In this document: positions 1 through 5,486 of the stretch, piece by piece
Layout: every line of letters starts with the position of its first letter
How positions within the stretch are numbered: the stretch's first letter is position 1
Assembly: GCA_028702975.1 (NCBI GenBank)
Contig: JAQVNT010000119.1
Span: 1-5,506 of the forward strand
From: Candidatus Delongbacteria bacterium
GTDB lineage: Bacteria; UBA4055
Length of the DNA: 5,506 nucleotides
Direction: 5' to 3'
Notes under the pieces: model-generated
What the model saw: the letters and a program-made list of their open reading frames with translations, nothing else
Database searches by the model: none
What the model was told of the DNA's origin: nothing
Position numbers and translations under genes: made by a program

Positions 1-385
1 GGTCGATCTGCCAGCCGCGGAAGTATTTTGGAGTGCCTGAAAGTATGTAGTCTTCGCCCTCGACGAGTATTTTCGAAATATATTCGCCGCCCTGGAACCA
101 TACGCAGGTGATCATTCCCGTTCCGTCAGAAAACGCGGCATTTAGTCTGGTCAGTCCGTTCTTTGCGGGAAAAGCCTTGGTCTTGATGAGCTGAGCGGAA
201 AATGTCATTTCTTTTGCGCCCATCAGAATGTCAGATATATTGTTGATCGTTTTTCTGTCGAGCCATCTGCGGGGAAAATAATAGAGCAGGTCTTCGACCG
301 TCATAATGCCCGCGGCGTTCAGTGCCTTTTTGCGCACCGGTCCCACATCCTTTACCTGCGATATGTCTGTTGTCGAGAGTTCCAT
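1..385 (-). CDS. recG: ATP-dependent DNA helicase RecG, N-terminal part (runs off left edge)
   Basis: RecG is a monomeric superfamily 2 helicase that remodels stalled replication forks and branched recombination intermediates. The ORF is open from the ATG at 385 to the window edge, giving 128 codons of a protein usually near 700 residues. Residues 11-26 (VKDVGPVRKKALNAAG) form a helix-hairpin-helix-like motif. They are followed by EDLLYYFPRRWLDR at 31-44, the hallmark opening of RecG. Residues about 58-128 (FSDGTG at 85-90, then CVWFQGGEYI and LSGTPKYFRGWQI) are the start of the OB-fold wedge domain that grips the branch point. The helicase motor lies outside the window, so activity cannot be judged. 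No clear Shine-Dalgarno precedes the ATG; a TTGCAT/TAAATT promoter candidate would make the message nearly leaderless. By eye its GC is about 50 percent, well above the accessory genes to the right. It is divergent from the lipoprotein gene. Confidence 0.93.
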   Translation of the reverse strand, partial: MELSTTDISQVKDVGPVRKKALNAAGIMTVEDLLYYFPRRWLDRKTINNISDILMGAKEMTFSAQLIKTKAFPAKNGLTRLNAAFSDGTGMITCVWFQGGEYISKILVEGEDYILSGTPKYFRGWQID

Positions 386-388
386 GTT

Positions 389-417
389 TTGAAATTTAAA
401 TAAATCTGCGTTACAAT
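389..417 (+). promoter_or_regulatory. Candidate sigma70-type promoter for the lipoprotein gene
   Basis: TTGAAA at 389-394 and TACAAT at 412-417 are separated by exactly 17 bp, and each matches the consensus at five of six positions. Transcription would start near 424, giving a leader of about 95 nt before the ATG at 519. A Bacteroidota-style -33/-7 promoter (TTTG and TAnnTTTG) was looked for; only the TTTG at 388-391 is present. A TATAAT at 496-501 is an alternative -10 but has no -35 at suitable spacing and sits just before the ribosome binding site. Confidence 0.45.
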
Positions 418-421
418 GCAA
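393..421 (-). promoter_or_regulatory. Candidate promoter for recG, overlapping the divergent promoter
   Basis: Read on the minus strand, TTGCAT (421-416) and TAAATT (398-393) are 17 bp apart. Transcription would start only a base or so before the recG ATG at 385, which fits the absence of a Shine-Dalgarno there. It occupies almost the same bases as the plus-strand promoter candidate, so the two would compete. The -35 match is weak and no transcript data support it. Confidence 0.25.
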
Positions 422-518
422 GGTTTAACGGGTTCGGGAAGAAATGATTTTTTTTTATCTATGACAACCTTTATGCTCCTGTCGGGTCAAAGGGGTATAA
501 TAACAAAAGGAGTCAGCA

Positions 519-1670
519 ATGAAAAAGTATTACATCGCCCTAATGGTTCTCGTCATCGCAATTACAAGCTGTACAAAAGACAGTACTTATGCGGTAGAAG
601 AAAAAGACGGCATTCAGAATTTCAGTAATTCGGGAGTTCCGGCAGAAAAGGATTTCACACCTGATCTAAAGCTTGTAACCACTATAAAAGGCGGCAGCGG
701 TGATGAGAGCGCTGACAGAATATTTACAAAAGTATCGGATCTTGTTACCGACTCAAAAGGGAATATTTTCATATCGGACGGTCAGTCATTCACTGTCAAA
801 AAATTTAATTCTGACGGTAAGTTCATAAAAAGCTTTGGAAGGCAGGGAAGCGGCCCGGGAGAATTTGAATTTATGGGAGATATGAGTATTTTTAATGATA
901 CGGTATATGTATTCGACCAGGCATCTTATGAAAGGGTGAAATTCAATTCGGACGGTGATTTTCTGGGCACAAAGGTTTTCCCGAGAGACAAACAGCCGAT
1001 GTTTCTGGAGCAGGTTAACAATGAAAAAAACCTTGCACTCAAAATGGCTCCCAACATGATAGACGGGATCGTGTATTTTACCGTAGAAGTCCAGATGTAT
1101 GATTCTAGATATAATGAGATATTTTCTATAGATAAGAGAAGTATGGAACTTGATACAAATAATCCTCAAATTAATCCTGCAGATATATTTACGCCGGTTT
1201 GTTTTTCTGATAATAATATAATTACAGCCGTAGTAAGTGAAGATATGTTCAGGTATAAAGTTTATGATCTTTCAGGTAAGCAGGTCCAGGCAGTCAGAAT
1301 GAATTATAAGCGGTCAGAAGTTTCAAAAGACAGACTTGAAATATTTAAAGGTATTGTCCGGAACAGCGACGGTACAAAAGAAAATGTATTGTCGAGAGCA
1401 TATAACAAGGCTATTGAAGATATTTATTGTGATAAAACGGGAAGGGTCTGGGTAAAAAAAGCTAAAACAGATGAAAGTGTTGCAGGCGGATATACGGAGT
1501 TCAGCATTTTCAAAGACGGAGTATTTATAAATGATTACAGATTTAAAGGCAATGTGATATTCAATGAAACAGTAATAATGAAAGATATTTTTTACTTCTA
1601 TGGTGACAAACTGTATGTAGCTTTAGATGAAGATGGCGAAGTAAGTGTTAATATTTATGAATATATGTAG
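519..1670 (+). CDS. 6-bladed beta-propeller (NHL-type) lipoprotein
   Basis: A 383-residue secreted lipoprotein. Residues 1-17 are a lipoprotein signal peptide: KK at 2-3, a hydrophobic core, and lipobox ITSC with the lipidated cysteine at 18. The mature protein should be anchored in a membrane, facing the periplasm or cell surface. From about residue 70 it shows NHL/propeller strands: VTDSKGNIFISDG at 76-88, then VKKFNSDGKFIKSFG, then FGRQGSGPGEF at 106-116. That last motif is very characteristic of the 6-bladed beta-propeller proteins abundant in Bacteroidota and Ignavibacteriota. A second unit follows at 121-150 (DTVYVFDQ, VKFNSDGDFLG), and blade-like strands recur near the C-terminus (GRVWVKKA, DKLYVALDEDGEV). 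The length fits the family. The start is supported by AAAAGGAG at 505-512, six bases before the ATG. The ligand and role are unknown; a binding or scaffold role is likelier than catalysis. It appears monocistronic. Confidence 0.85.
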   Translation: MKKYYIALMVLVIAITSCTKDSTYAVEEKDGIQNFSNSGVPAEKDFTPDLKLVTTIKGGSGDESADRIFTKVSDLVTDSKGNIFISDGQSFTVKKFNSDGKFIKSFGRQGSGPGEFEFMGDMSIFNDTVYVFDQASYERVKFNSDGDFLGTKVFPRDKQPMFLEQVNNEKNLALKMAPNMIDGIVYFTVEVQMYDSRYNEIFSIDKRSMELDTNNPQINPADIFTPVCFSDNNIITAVVSEDMFRYKVYDLSGKQVQAVRMNYKRSEVSKDRLEIFKGIVRNSDGTKENVLSRAYNKAIEDIYCDKTGRVWVKKAKTDESVAGGYTEFSIFKDGVFINDYRFKGNVIFNETVIMKDIFYFYGDKLYVALDEDGEVSVNIYEYM

Positions 1671-1680
1671 ATCAACCTAG

Positions 1681-1788
1681 TTAGTGGCAAAGACATAATA
1701 AAACTTAATATTTACCGTCGAGCCGGTAGTCTCGAATTCGATTCCAAGGGGGGGGCAAATTGTCCCCCCCCTTAAAAGCTTTGCCTAA
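1681..1788. repeat. Intergenic element with nested inverted repeats
   Basis: The spacer after the lipoprotein gene is enclosed by GGCAAAG (1686-1692) and CTTTGCC (1779-1785). TTA at 1681-1683 can also pair with TAA at 1786-1788 across a two-base bulge. Inside are TCGAG (1718-1722)/CTCGA (1731-1735), a competing ACCG (1714-1717)/CGGT (1724-1727), a palindrome TCGAATTCGA (1732-1741 region), and the G8/C8 hairpin. It could be a structured 3' end of a transcript, a very small mobile-type element, or coincidence. The right end abuts the stop of the truncated Bro-N-like stub, which suggests a junction. Confidence 0.3.
1746..1773. terminator. G8/C8 hairpin between convergent genes, possible bidirectional terminator
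   Basis: AAGGGGGGGG (1746-1755) pairs perfectly with CCCCCCCCTT (1764-1773) around an eight-base loop CAAATTGT. It lies between the ends of the plus-strand lipoprotein gene and the minus-strand AbiE operon, where a shared terminator is expected. There is no T-run after the stem on either strand (TTAAAAGC on plus, TTGGAATC on minus), so it is not a textbook intrinsic terminator. Runs of eight G and eight C are also prone to length change and to sequencing error. Confidence 0.45.
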
Positions 1789-1789
1789 T

Positions 1790-1849
1790 TCAGTTAAAGA
1801 TCGCTATTCTGCTTTCCGCTTTCATTTCACTACTCATCTCTTTTCCCAT
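1790..1849 (-). pseudogene. Truncated start of a Bro-N/phage antirepressor-like gene (19 codons)
   Basis: A minus-strand reading frame begins at the ATG at 1849, 11 bases after the AbiEii stop, and ends at a TGA at 1790-1792 after 19 codons. AAAAAGGA lies directly before the ATG. The peptide, MGKEMSSEMKAESRIAIFN, resembles the opening of Bro-N domain antirepressor-type proteins. These commonly begin like MKxESKIAIFNGK, then continue into an IRKT and WWFSVVDVV section that is missing here. Similarity stops exactly where the inverted-repeat element begins, so the rest of the gene was probably lost by recombination. With so few residues the family call is tentative. A genuine micropeptide co-transcribed with AbiE is an alternative. 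Its first 17 bases are shared with the RhuM stub at 3692. Confidence 0.4.
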
Positions 1850-1850
1850 T
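1834..1850. repeat. 17-bp direct repeat, copy 1 (downstream of abiEii)
   Basis: TCATCTCTTTTCCCATT occurs here and again at 3677-3693, with no mismatch and in the same orientation. Both flanking bases differ on each side. On the minus strand it encodes the start MGKEM in both broken stubs. The pair brackets the whole AbiEi/AbiEii operon. Confidence 0.8.
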
Positions 1851-1860
1851 CCTTTTTACA

Positions 1861-2736
1861 CTAAACAATATGTTTTTCTATAATGTTTCTAACCTTGCTC
1901 AAGACAATTTCAATATCAGGAAAATCTGATCGTGCGATCTGATGTTTTATACTGTTGTCCCATGCGTTTTTTACACTTTTTAAGTTTGTTTCGCTAAAAA
2001 TCATCTTAATGCTCTCAGGATCGTAACCTTTAAATCTGGTTTTTTGCTCAAATGAAGATCTTATCATTTTCCATTCAGAAACTTCAAAAAAATCGTTTAA
2101 TGAATAAATGTCATAAAAGTCTCTCGGAGCAGTATATGATCTTTGTATCAAAGCTCTAAGTTTCTCAGACATCACTTCTTTAAGATCATAGCATGGAATT
2201 AGACGATCGTTGAATAGGGAGACATCTGAATACGGATGAATTATTTTTTTCATAACAGGTTTAAAGACAATTTGCTCGTATAGTATTATTTCAACTTTGA
2301 TTCCGCTTACCCACCTATTTATTTCAGGCGGTTCCTGGTTTTTGGGATGATTCGCGCCCCAGTATTTCAGCTTGATCTCGTAGCCTGTTAATTTATCATC
2401 AAATTTCAATTCCTTAAAGTTAGCTATATGGAACAGAACTCCTGAATTTCTATGTGCAGTCTGAATAATTTCGTCAATTTCCCTCACAGAAATTACATAA
2501 TCTGGAGCAATTGAAGTGAAATCCAGATCTTCAGAGAAACGATAATCGGCGAAATAGCATTTTCGTAAAGCCGTACCGCCTTTAAATATTAATTCGTTCC
2601 TAAACTTTTCTAAAGAAAACATTGCTGATAGAAAATGACCTAAAACCCAATCTTTATCTACAATATCAGGAGGAACGCCCCATTCGACCGATTTATTCTG
2701 AATCTCTTTTTTGAGTATCATCCTAATACTCTGCAT
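1861..2736 (-). CDS. abiEii: Type IV toxin AbiEii, nucleotidyltransferase
   Basis: This is the toxin of an AbiE type IV toxin-antitoxin/abortive-infection system. Family members are DNA polymerase beta-like nucleotidyltransferases that act in the cytoplasm and arrest growth, for example after phage infection; characterised relatives bind GTP or modify tRNA. All four family motifs are visible in the 291 residues: GGTALRK at 53-59; SEDLDF at 68-73, with catalytic aspartates D70 and D72; EKLRAL at 191-196, with K192; and RDFYDIY at 205-211. E149 in KVEI is a likely third acidic residue. The length is normal, with no frameshift or lost key residue, so it looks functional. The start at 2736 overlaps the antitoxin gene by 14 bp. 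A second ATG at 2721 (M6) begins one base after the antitoxin stop, with AGAG/AGG upstream, and is an equally good start. It is co-transcribed after abiEi. Confidence 0.9.
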   Translation of the reverse strand: MQSIRMILKKEIQNKSVEWGVPPDIVDKDWVLGHFLSAMFSLEKFRNELIFKGGTALRKCYFADYRFSEDLDFTSIAPDYVISVREIDEIIQTAHRNSGVLFHIANFKELKFDDKLTGYEIKLKYWGANHPKNQEPPEINRWVSGIKVEIILYEQIVFKPVMKKIIHPYSDVSLFNDRLIPCYDLKEVMSEKLRALIQRSYTAPRDFYDIYSLNDFFEVSEWKMIRSSFEQKTRFKGYDPESIKMIFSETNLKSVKNAWDNSIKHQIARSDFPDIEIVLSKVRNIIEKHIV

Positions 2737-3523
2737 TAATTATATTAAGAATTTTTTCTTTACTCACATTCAGCCTCAATCTCCAATTGTTATCAAATTC
2801 TCCCTCATCATTTCCGCTTGGATCAATTACATTATATCTTTCATTTACGATCGATTTCGCATAAGTTATAAATTTTTTCAGCTTTTCTTTATTGAATAAT
2901 TCTGCCAGAAAGCCCATTCTTTTTGTTGCCGCGATATTATTTATCAGTTTTGCGTATTCTATTAGTTTCTCAGCGTTCATATCGGCTCTTTGAAAAGCAG
3001 GTATAAGAATATCAAATCCCCCTGAATTTTTTGGCAGATCAAAGCAGTCGGTTAGTGTTTTCTCAATATCGGTAATGAAAAACTGGTTGTTACCGTAACC
3101 CGCTTTCGTAATTCCTGCTCGTTTTTCCGGCTTAATATTAATGAATTTGTAACTTACACCGAGTATTGATTTATCTGATTTTTTGTTTATTGTCTGAATA
3201 TAGACAGTATTTGGAAATCTCTCCGTCAATCCGTAATGACTTAATGCCGACCAGTAACCGACTGCGCTGTTTTTGCAGATAAAAGTTCCTATTACATTTG
3301 AATTGTTAAAATTGATATCCGCATAATATTTTCTCTGCAGCCTTACCAGAAATTTTTTCTTGACCAGATTTTCCAAAACTTCATTTATGTTTTCATAATT
3401 CTGACCAATCCTGTCCTGAATATCGTCAATCGTAAAATATTCGATCTCGTTTTCTTTCAGCAACTGAATAAAACTGATCTGATCTGAATTCATGTTCTTT
3501 GATATATATACTCTGTCGCCCAT
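2723..3523 (-). CDS. abiEi: Type IV antitoxin AbiEi, winged-helix repressor
   Basis: This is the antitoxin partner of AbiEii. In the family it neutralises the toxin without forming a stable complex and represses its own operon by binding inverted repeats at the promoter. The N-terminal winged helix-turn-helix spans about residues 14-68 (FTIDDIQDRIG, then VLENLVKKKFLVRLQRKYYA). The C-terminal antitoxin domain begins near 78, with the typical AVGYWSALSHYGLTERFP at 87-104, TDIEKTLTDCFDLP at 151-164, KRMGFLAE at 201-208 and WRLRLNV at 247-253. The length of 266 residues is usual. The start at 3523 is supported by GGAGGT (3532-3527) just three bases upstream. An internal ATG at 3493 (M11) would still keep the whole winged helix. 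It overlaps abiEii by 14 bp, which suggests coupled translation. Confidence 0.88.
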   Translation of the reverse strand: MGDRVYISKNMNSDQISFIQLLKENEIEYFTIDDIQDRIGQNYENINEVLENLVKKKFLVRLQRKYYADINFNNSNVIGTFICKNSAVGYWSALSHYGLTERFPNTVYIQTINKKSDKSILGVSYKFINIKPEKRAGITKAGYGNNQFFITDIEKTLTDCFDLPKNSGGFDILIPAFQRADMNAEKLIEYAKLINNIAATKRMGFLAELFNKEKLKKFITYAKSIVNERYNVIDPSGNDEGEFDNNWRLRLNVSKEKILNIINAEY

Positions 3524-3582
3524 TACACCTCCAATAAATAAAAGACTAACTAATTGGGTCTTTTTGTTCCTTAATGTGTAAT
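3522..3582. promoter_or_regulatory. Spaced inverted repeat at the abiE promoter, possible AbiEi operator
   Basis: ATTACAC (3522-3528) and GTGTAAT (3576-3582) are perfect 7-bp inverted repeats. One overlaps the start codon and Shine-Dalgarno of abiEi; the other overlaps the candidate -10 at 3580-3585. AbiEi proteins are known to bind inverted repeats in their own promoter, so the placement is right, but the 47-bp separation is wide and a 7-bp match can arise by chance in AT-rich DNA. Confidence 0.3.
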
Positions 3583-3692
3583 ATAAATAACTGGCAGTTC
3601 AAATGCAAACAGTTTATTTTCCCGTCAGAGGTTTCATATACCGTGATCTGATTGTCGGGCAGCTTCTTATTGTTCTTCATCTCTTTTCCCAT
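3546..3692 (-). pseudogene. Truncated N-terminus of a RhuM-family (virulence protein) gene
   Basis: A 48-codon minus-strand frame starts at the ATG at 3692, with GGGAG (3705-3701) eight bases upstream, and ends at a TAG at 3546-3548. Residues 11-27, LPDNQITVYETSDGKIN, match the usual opening of RhuM-family proteins (NQI..Y.T.DGKI). That opening normally leads into an IEV and ETVWL(S/T)QxQMAELF helix-turn-helix section. Here homology stops after residue 27 (about position 3612) and becomes an unrelated tail beginning CLHLNCQ. The abiE promoter candidate begins at 3608, so the break coincides with the front of the AbiE cassette. The start and ribosome binding site look intact, so a 48-residue peptide could still be made, but RhuM function must be lost. 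The family call rests on one short segment. Confidence 0.55.
3580..3608 (-). promoter_or_regulatory. Candidate promoter of the abiEi-abiEii operon
   Basis: On the minus strand, TTGCAT (3608-3603) and TATATT (3585-3580) are separated by 17 bp. Transcription would begin near 3573, leaving a leader of about 50 nt. The -10 is strong (five of six) and the -35 weak (three of six). It lies inside the non-homologous tail of the RhuM stub, consistent with the cassette bringing its own promoter. Confidence 0.35.
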
Positions 3693-3693
3693 T
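3677..3693. repeat. 17-bp direct repeat, copy 2 (upstream of abiEi)
   Basis: Exact copy of the repeat at 1834-1850, same orientation, 1,843 bp away. It covers the start codon of the RhuM stub. A neighbouring nonamer CATTTCACT also occurs at both sites (3690-3698 and 1823-1831), but on opposite sides of the 17-mer, so the local order has been rearranged between the copies. Confidence 0.8.
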
Positions 3694-3750
3694 TCACTTT
3701 CTCCCGTTAAATTACTCTTTTACGATTCACAAGAGCAATATAACAACCGA

Positions 3751-4515
3751 TCATTCTATCCCAAAAGTTATTTTAAGCCTGGATATTACATCCTTAAGCG
3801 TAACATTTTTTATTCCTAACTGTTTTAGATCAATGTAGTTATCATCGGATAACTCAGCATCAATAAATTCTTCGAAATCTGACTTTAATTTATGCGTTAT
3901 ACTTATTCTTTGATCTTGACTCAAAAGCTGCGACAGTCTTAAAACATCATTCCTGTGCTTTTTAATGTCTTTCGAATCGATAGGATCACCTTCTTCTTTC
4001 CTTTTTGATAGATCAATAAAAGCTTTTGCCTTAAGAAGTATAAGGCTCTCAGTTCCCGCGACAGAGATCCCTTCTATTACAATCTTGTTTGATTTCAATA
4101 AATTATAGTAATCTTCATCAAGAAGTATGGCTGATAAGCTTGAGATATAATTACCAAAATGTAGCGGGGTGAACTTTGAATCGATACTTTTTTGCATCAG
4201 ATCAGGTTTACGGGTAAACAATTCTATCATGTATGGAAAATCATCTTTATCAGGTTTCATAAATCTGTAATATTGTTTTGATTCGATGCTTTTTTCAATA
4301 TTCTGATAATTCCCTGCTTTAATGAAATCCCATATACGCTTAGCAAAATCAGCATTAATTTCTTCGATCAGGAGAACAATATCGATGTCTTTAGTCGCTC
4401 TAAAATCAATACCTGCCTCATCCATGAGTGCGTCACAGGCTGTACCGCCGATAATCACGTAATAGTCGCTGAAACTTTCAAAACTTTCCCTGAATCGATC
4501 AATGCCTCTGATCAC
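3751..4515 (-). CDS. AbiEii/AbiGii-like nucleotidyltransferase, putative toxin of the upstream cassette
   Basis: A 254-residue polymerase-beta-like nucleotidyltransferase. Residues 19-30 (YVIIGGTACDAL) carry the glycine-rich NTP-binding motif. RATKDIDIVL at 39-48 supplies the metal-binding pair D43 and D45, and E98 in YMIELF is a plausible third carboxylate. ESLILLKAKAFIDL at 156-169 (K162) and DSKDIKKHRNDVLRL at 180-194 correspond in position to the EKLRAL and RDFYDIY motifs of the AbiEii protein in this window. The core therefore appears complete, though the sequence is clearly diverged from that paralogue. The start codon is GTG at 4515; it overlaps the upstream TGA as GTGA, with AAAGGA eight bases before it, indicating translational coupling. 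The target nucleotide and substrate are unknown; a role as a growth-arresting toxin is inferred from family and context. An antibiotic or metabolic nucleotidyltransferase is less likely given the partner gene. Confidence 0.75.
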   Translation of the reverse strand: MIRGIDRFRESFESFSDYYVIIGGTACDALMDEAGIDFRATKDIDIVLLIEEINADFAKRIWDFIKAGNYQNIEKSIESKQYYRFMKPDKDDFPYMIELFTRKPDLMQKSIDSKFTPLHFGNYISSLSAILLDEDYYNLLKSNKIVIEGISVAGTESLILLKAKAFIDLSKRKEEGDPIDSKDIKKHRNDVLRLSQLLSQDQRISITHKLKSDFEEFIDAELSDDNYIDLKQLGIKNVTLKDVISRLKITFGIE

Positions 4516-5486
4516 TTTAATAATCCTTTATATATCTTATCGATTTCGCTTTTGATCCTCTCATCACCTGTATCTTTCAGGCACAAATAAAGCGATAGCT
4601 GATCCACTATGCCGTTTTTTGCAAGATTTCCGGGAGGATAGCTCCATATTTCTAATTTACAGCCTTGTCCGGGTTCATACTCAGTTGATCCTAAAATGCT
4701 CTTCAATTTTTTAAATTCTTCTTTTGAGATCGCAGCTTCAATATTTTTTCCTTTTGCTATTTGCGATATTTCAGACAGCGCATCAAGGCCGGATCTGTAA
4801 AATTCTATATCATTCGGGATTCTATCTATCCAGAATTCACCTGATATCGGCGATCTTAAAAAAGGTAATGCTTTCTGAATAATTTCCTTTCTGCCGGCAA
4901 TGAATGAATAATTGTTTTCTTTGCCTTTCTTTTCGATCCCGCATATTCCCGCAGTTTTCATTTCTTTGAACGCTCTGTTTATAGTCATTACGCTTGTATT
5001 CAACAAAAGCGCAAGCTTCTGAGCAGGGATCTTCAGATCAAAATCATTCAAGATCAGGTAAATAAAAACAAGTTGGGCAGAAGGGCTCAGAGATTTAATA
5101 CTTTCAGTCTTTTTTGAAAAATGCTCGCGGAGATCGATCTTAAGCATAGGCAGATACAATTGAGTTTTCGGGATAATGAAAGGTATATGTTTTTCTATCA
5201 GTCTTTTGCGGTTGAACGATGTAATATTTGCATCTGAATATATGATCTCTTCAATAAAATATTTTCTTAAAGCTAAAATATGCTTTTGAATTTCGGAAGG
5301 AGTCGGCCTGCTATTGTCTTCGATCGAGTTTATAACGATAAAATATTCATTTAACAATTTGATCTTATAAAAATCGTATTTATCCGTAAGATAAAAAGGC
5401 AGGTTTCCCGCTTTCGCCTGTTCCGCAGATACTTCAATACCGAGAGTGTCTTTTATATATTTTTTCAATTCTTCGATCAGCTTCAT
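4512..5486 (-). CDS. Winged-helix AbiEi-like protein, putative antitoxin/regulator
   Basis: A 324-residue protein in three parts. Residues 1-125 form an alpha/beta region of unknown function ending in FNRKRLIEKHIPFIIP and LYLPMLKIDLREHF (91-123), a segment I recall from proteins loosely annotated as MarR-family or AbiEi-like regulators. Residues 133-196 are a winged helix-turn-helix (SPSAQLVFIYLIL, then LALLLNTSVMTINRAFKEMKTAGI, then a basic wing EKKGKENNYSF). Residues 210-324 contain SGLDALSEIS at 232-241, aligning with the YWSALSHYG motif of the canonical AbiEi here, and VDQLSLYLCLKD at 294-305. Gene order, antitoxin-like first and nucleotidyltransferase second with a 4-bp overlap, mirrors AbiE. 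Probable role: autorepressor and antitoxin of the next gene. The start at 5486 is preceded by AGGA six bases upstream; any promoter lies beyond the right edge. No signal peptide or membrane segment. A plain transcription regulator is the alternative. Confidence 0.7.
   Translation of the reverse strand: MKLIEELKKYIKDTLGIEVSAEQAKAGNLPFYLTDKYDFYKIKLLNEYFIVINSIEDNSRPTPSEIQKHILALRKYFIEEIIYSDANITSFNRKRLIEKHIPFIIPKTQLYLPMLKIDLREHFSKKTESIKSLSPSAQLVFIYLILNDFDLKIPAQKLALLLNTSVMTINRAFKEMKTAGICGIEKKGKENNYSFIAGRKEIIQKALPFLRSPISGEFWIDRIPNDIEFYRSGLDALSEISQIAKGKNIEAAISKEEFKKLKSILGSTEYEPGQGCKLEIWSYPPGNLAKNGIVDQLSLYLCLKDTGDERIKSEIDKIYKGLLK

Noticed and set aside
416..628. 70-codon plus-strand ORF overlapping the start of the lipoprotein gene
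   Set aside because: It is out of frame with the lipoprotein gene, has no ribosome binding site and shows no recognisable domain.
786..1169. 127-codon minus-strand ORF inside the lipoprotein gene
   Set aside because: It lies wholly antisense to a convincing NHL-type gene and its translation has no family features.
1711..1750. tRNA-like 3' fragment (ATTCGATTCC resembling a T-arm), possible attachment site
   Set aside because: The bases on either side of the TTCGATT do not pair as a T-stem and no acceptor or anticodon arm can be built.
2711..2899. 62-codon plus-strand ORF rich in Ile and Phe, looking like a membrane peptide
   Set aside because: It is the antisense of the abiEi 3' end; the hydrophobic look comes from AT-rich antisense DNA, and there is no ribosome binding site.
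3700..3750. Rho-independent terminator after the 254-residue nucleotidyltransferase gene
   Set aside because: Only a 5-bp CTCTT/AAGAG stem with a large loop and no T-run is visible, so read-through into the RhuM stub and abiE cannot be excluded.
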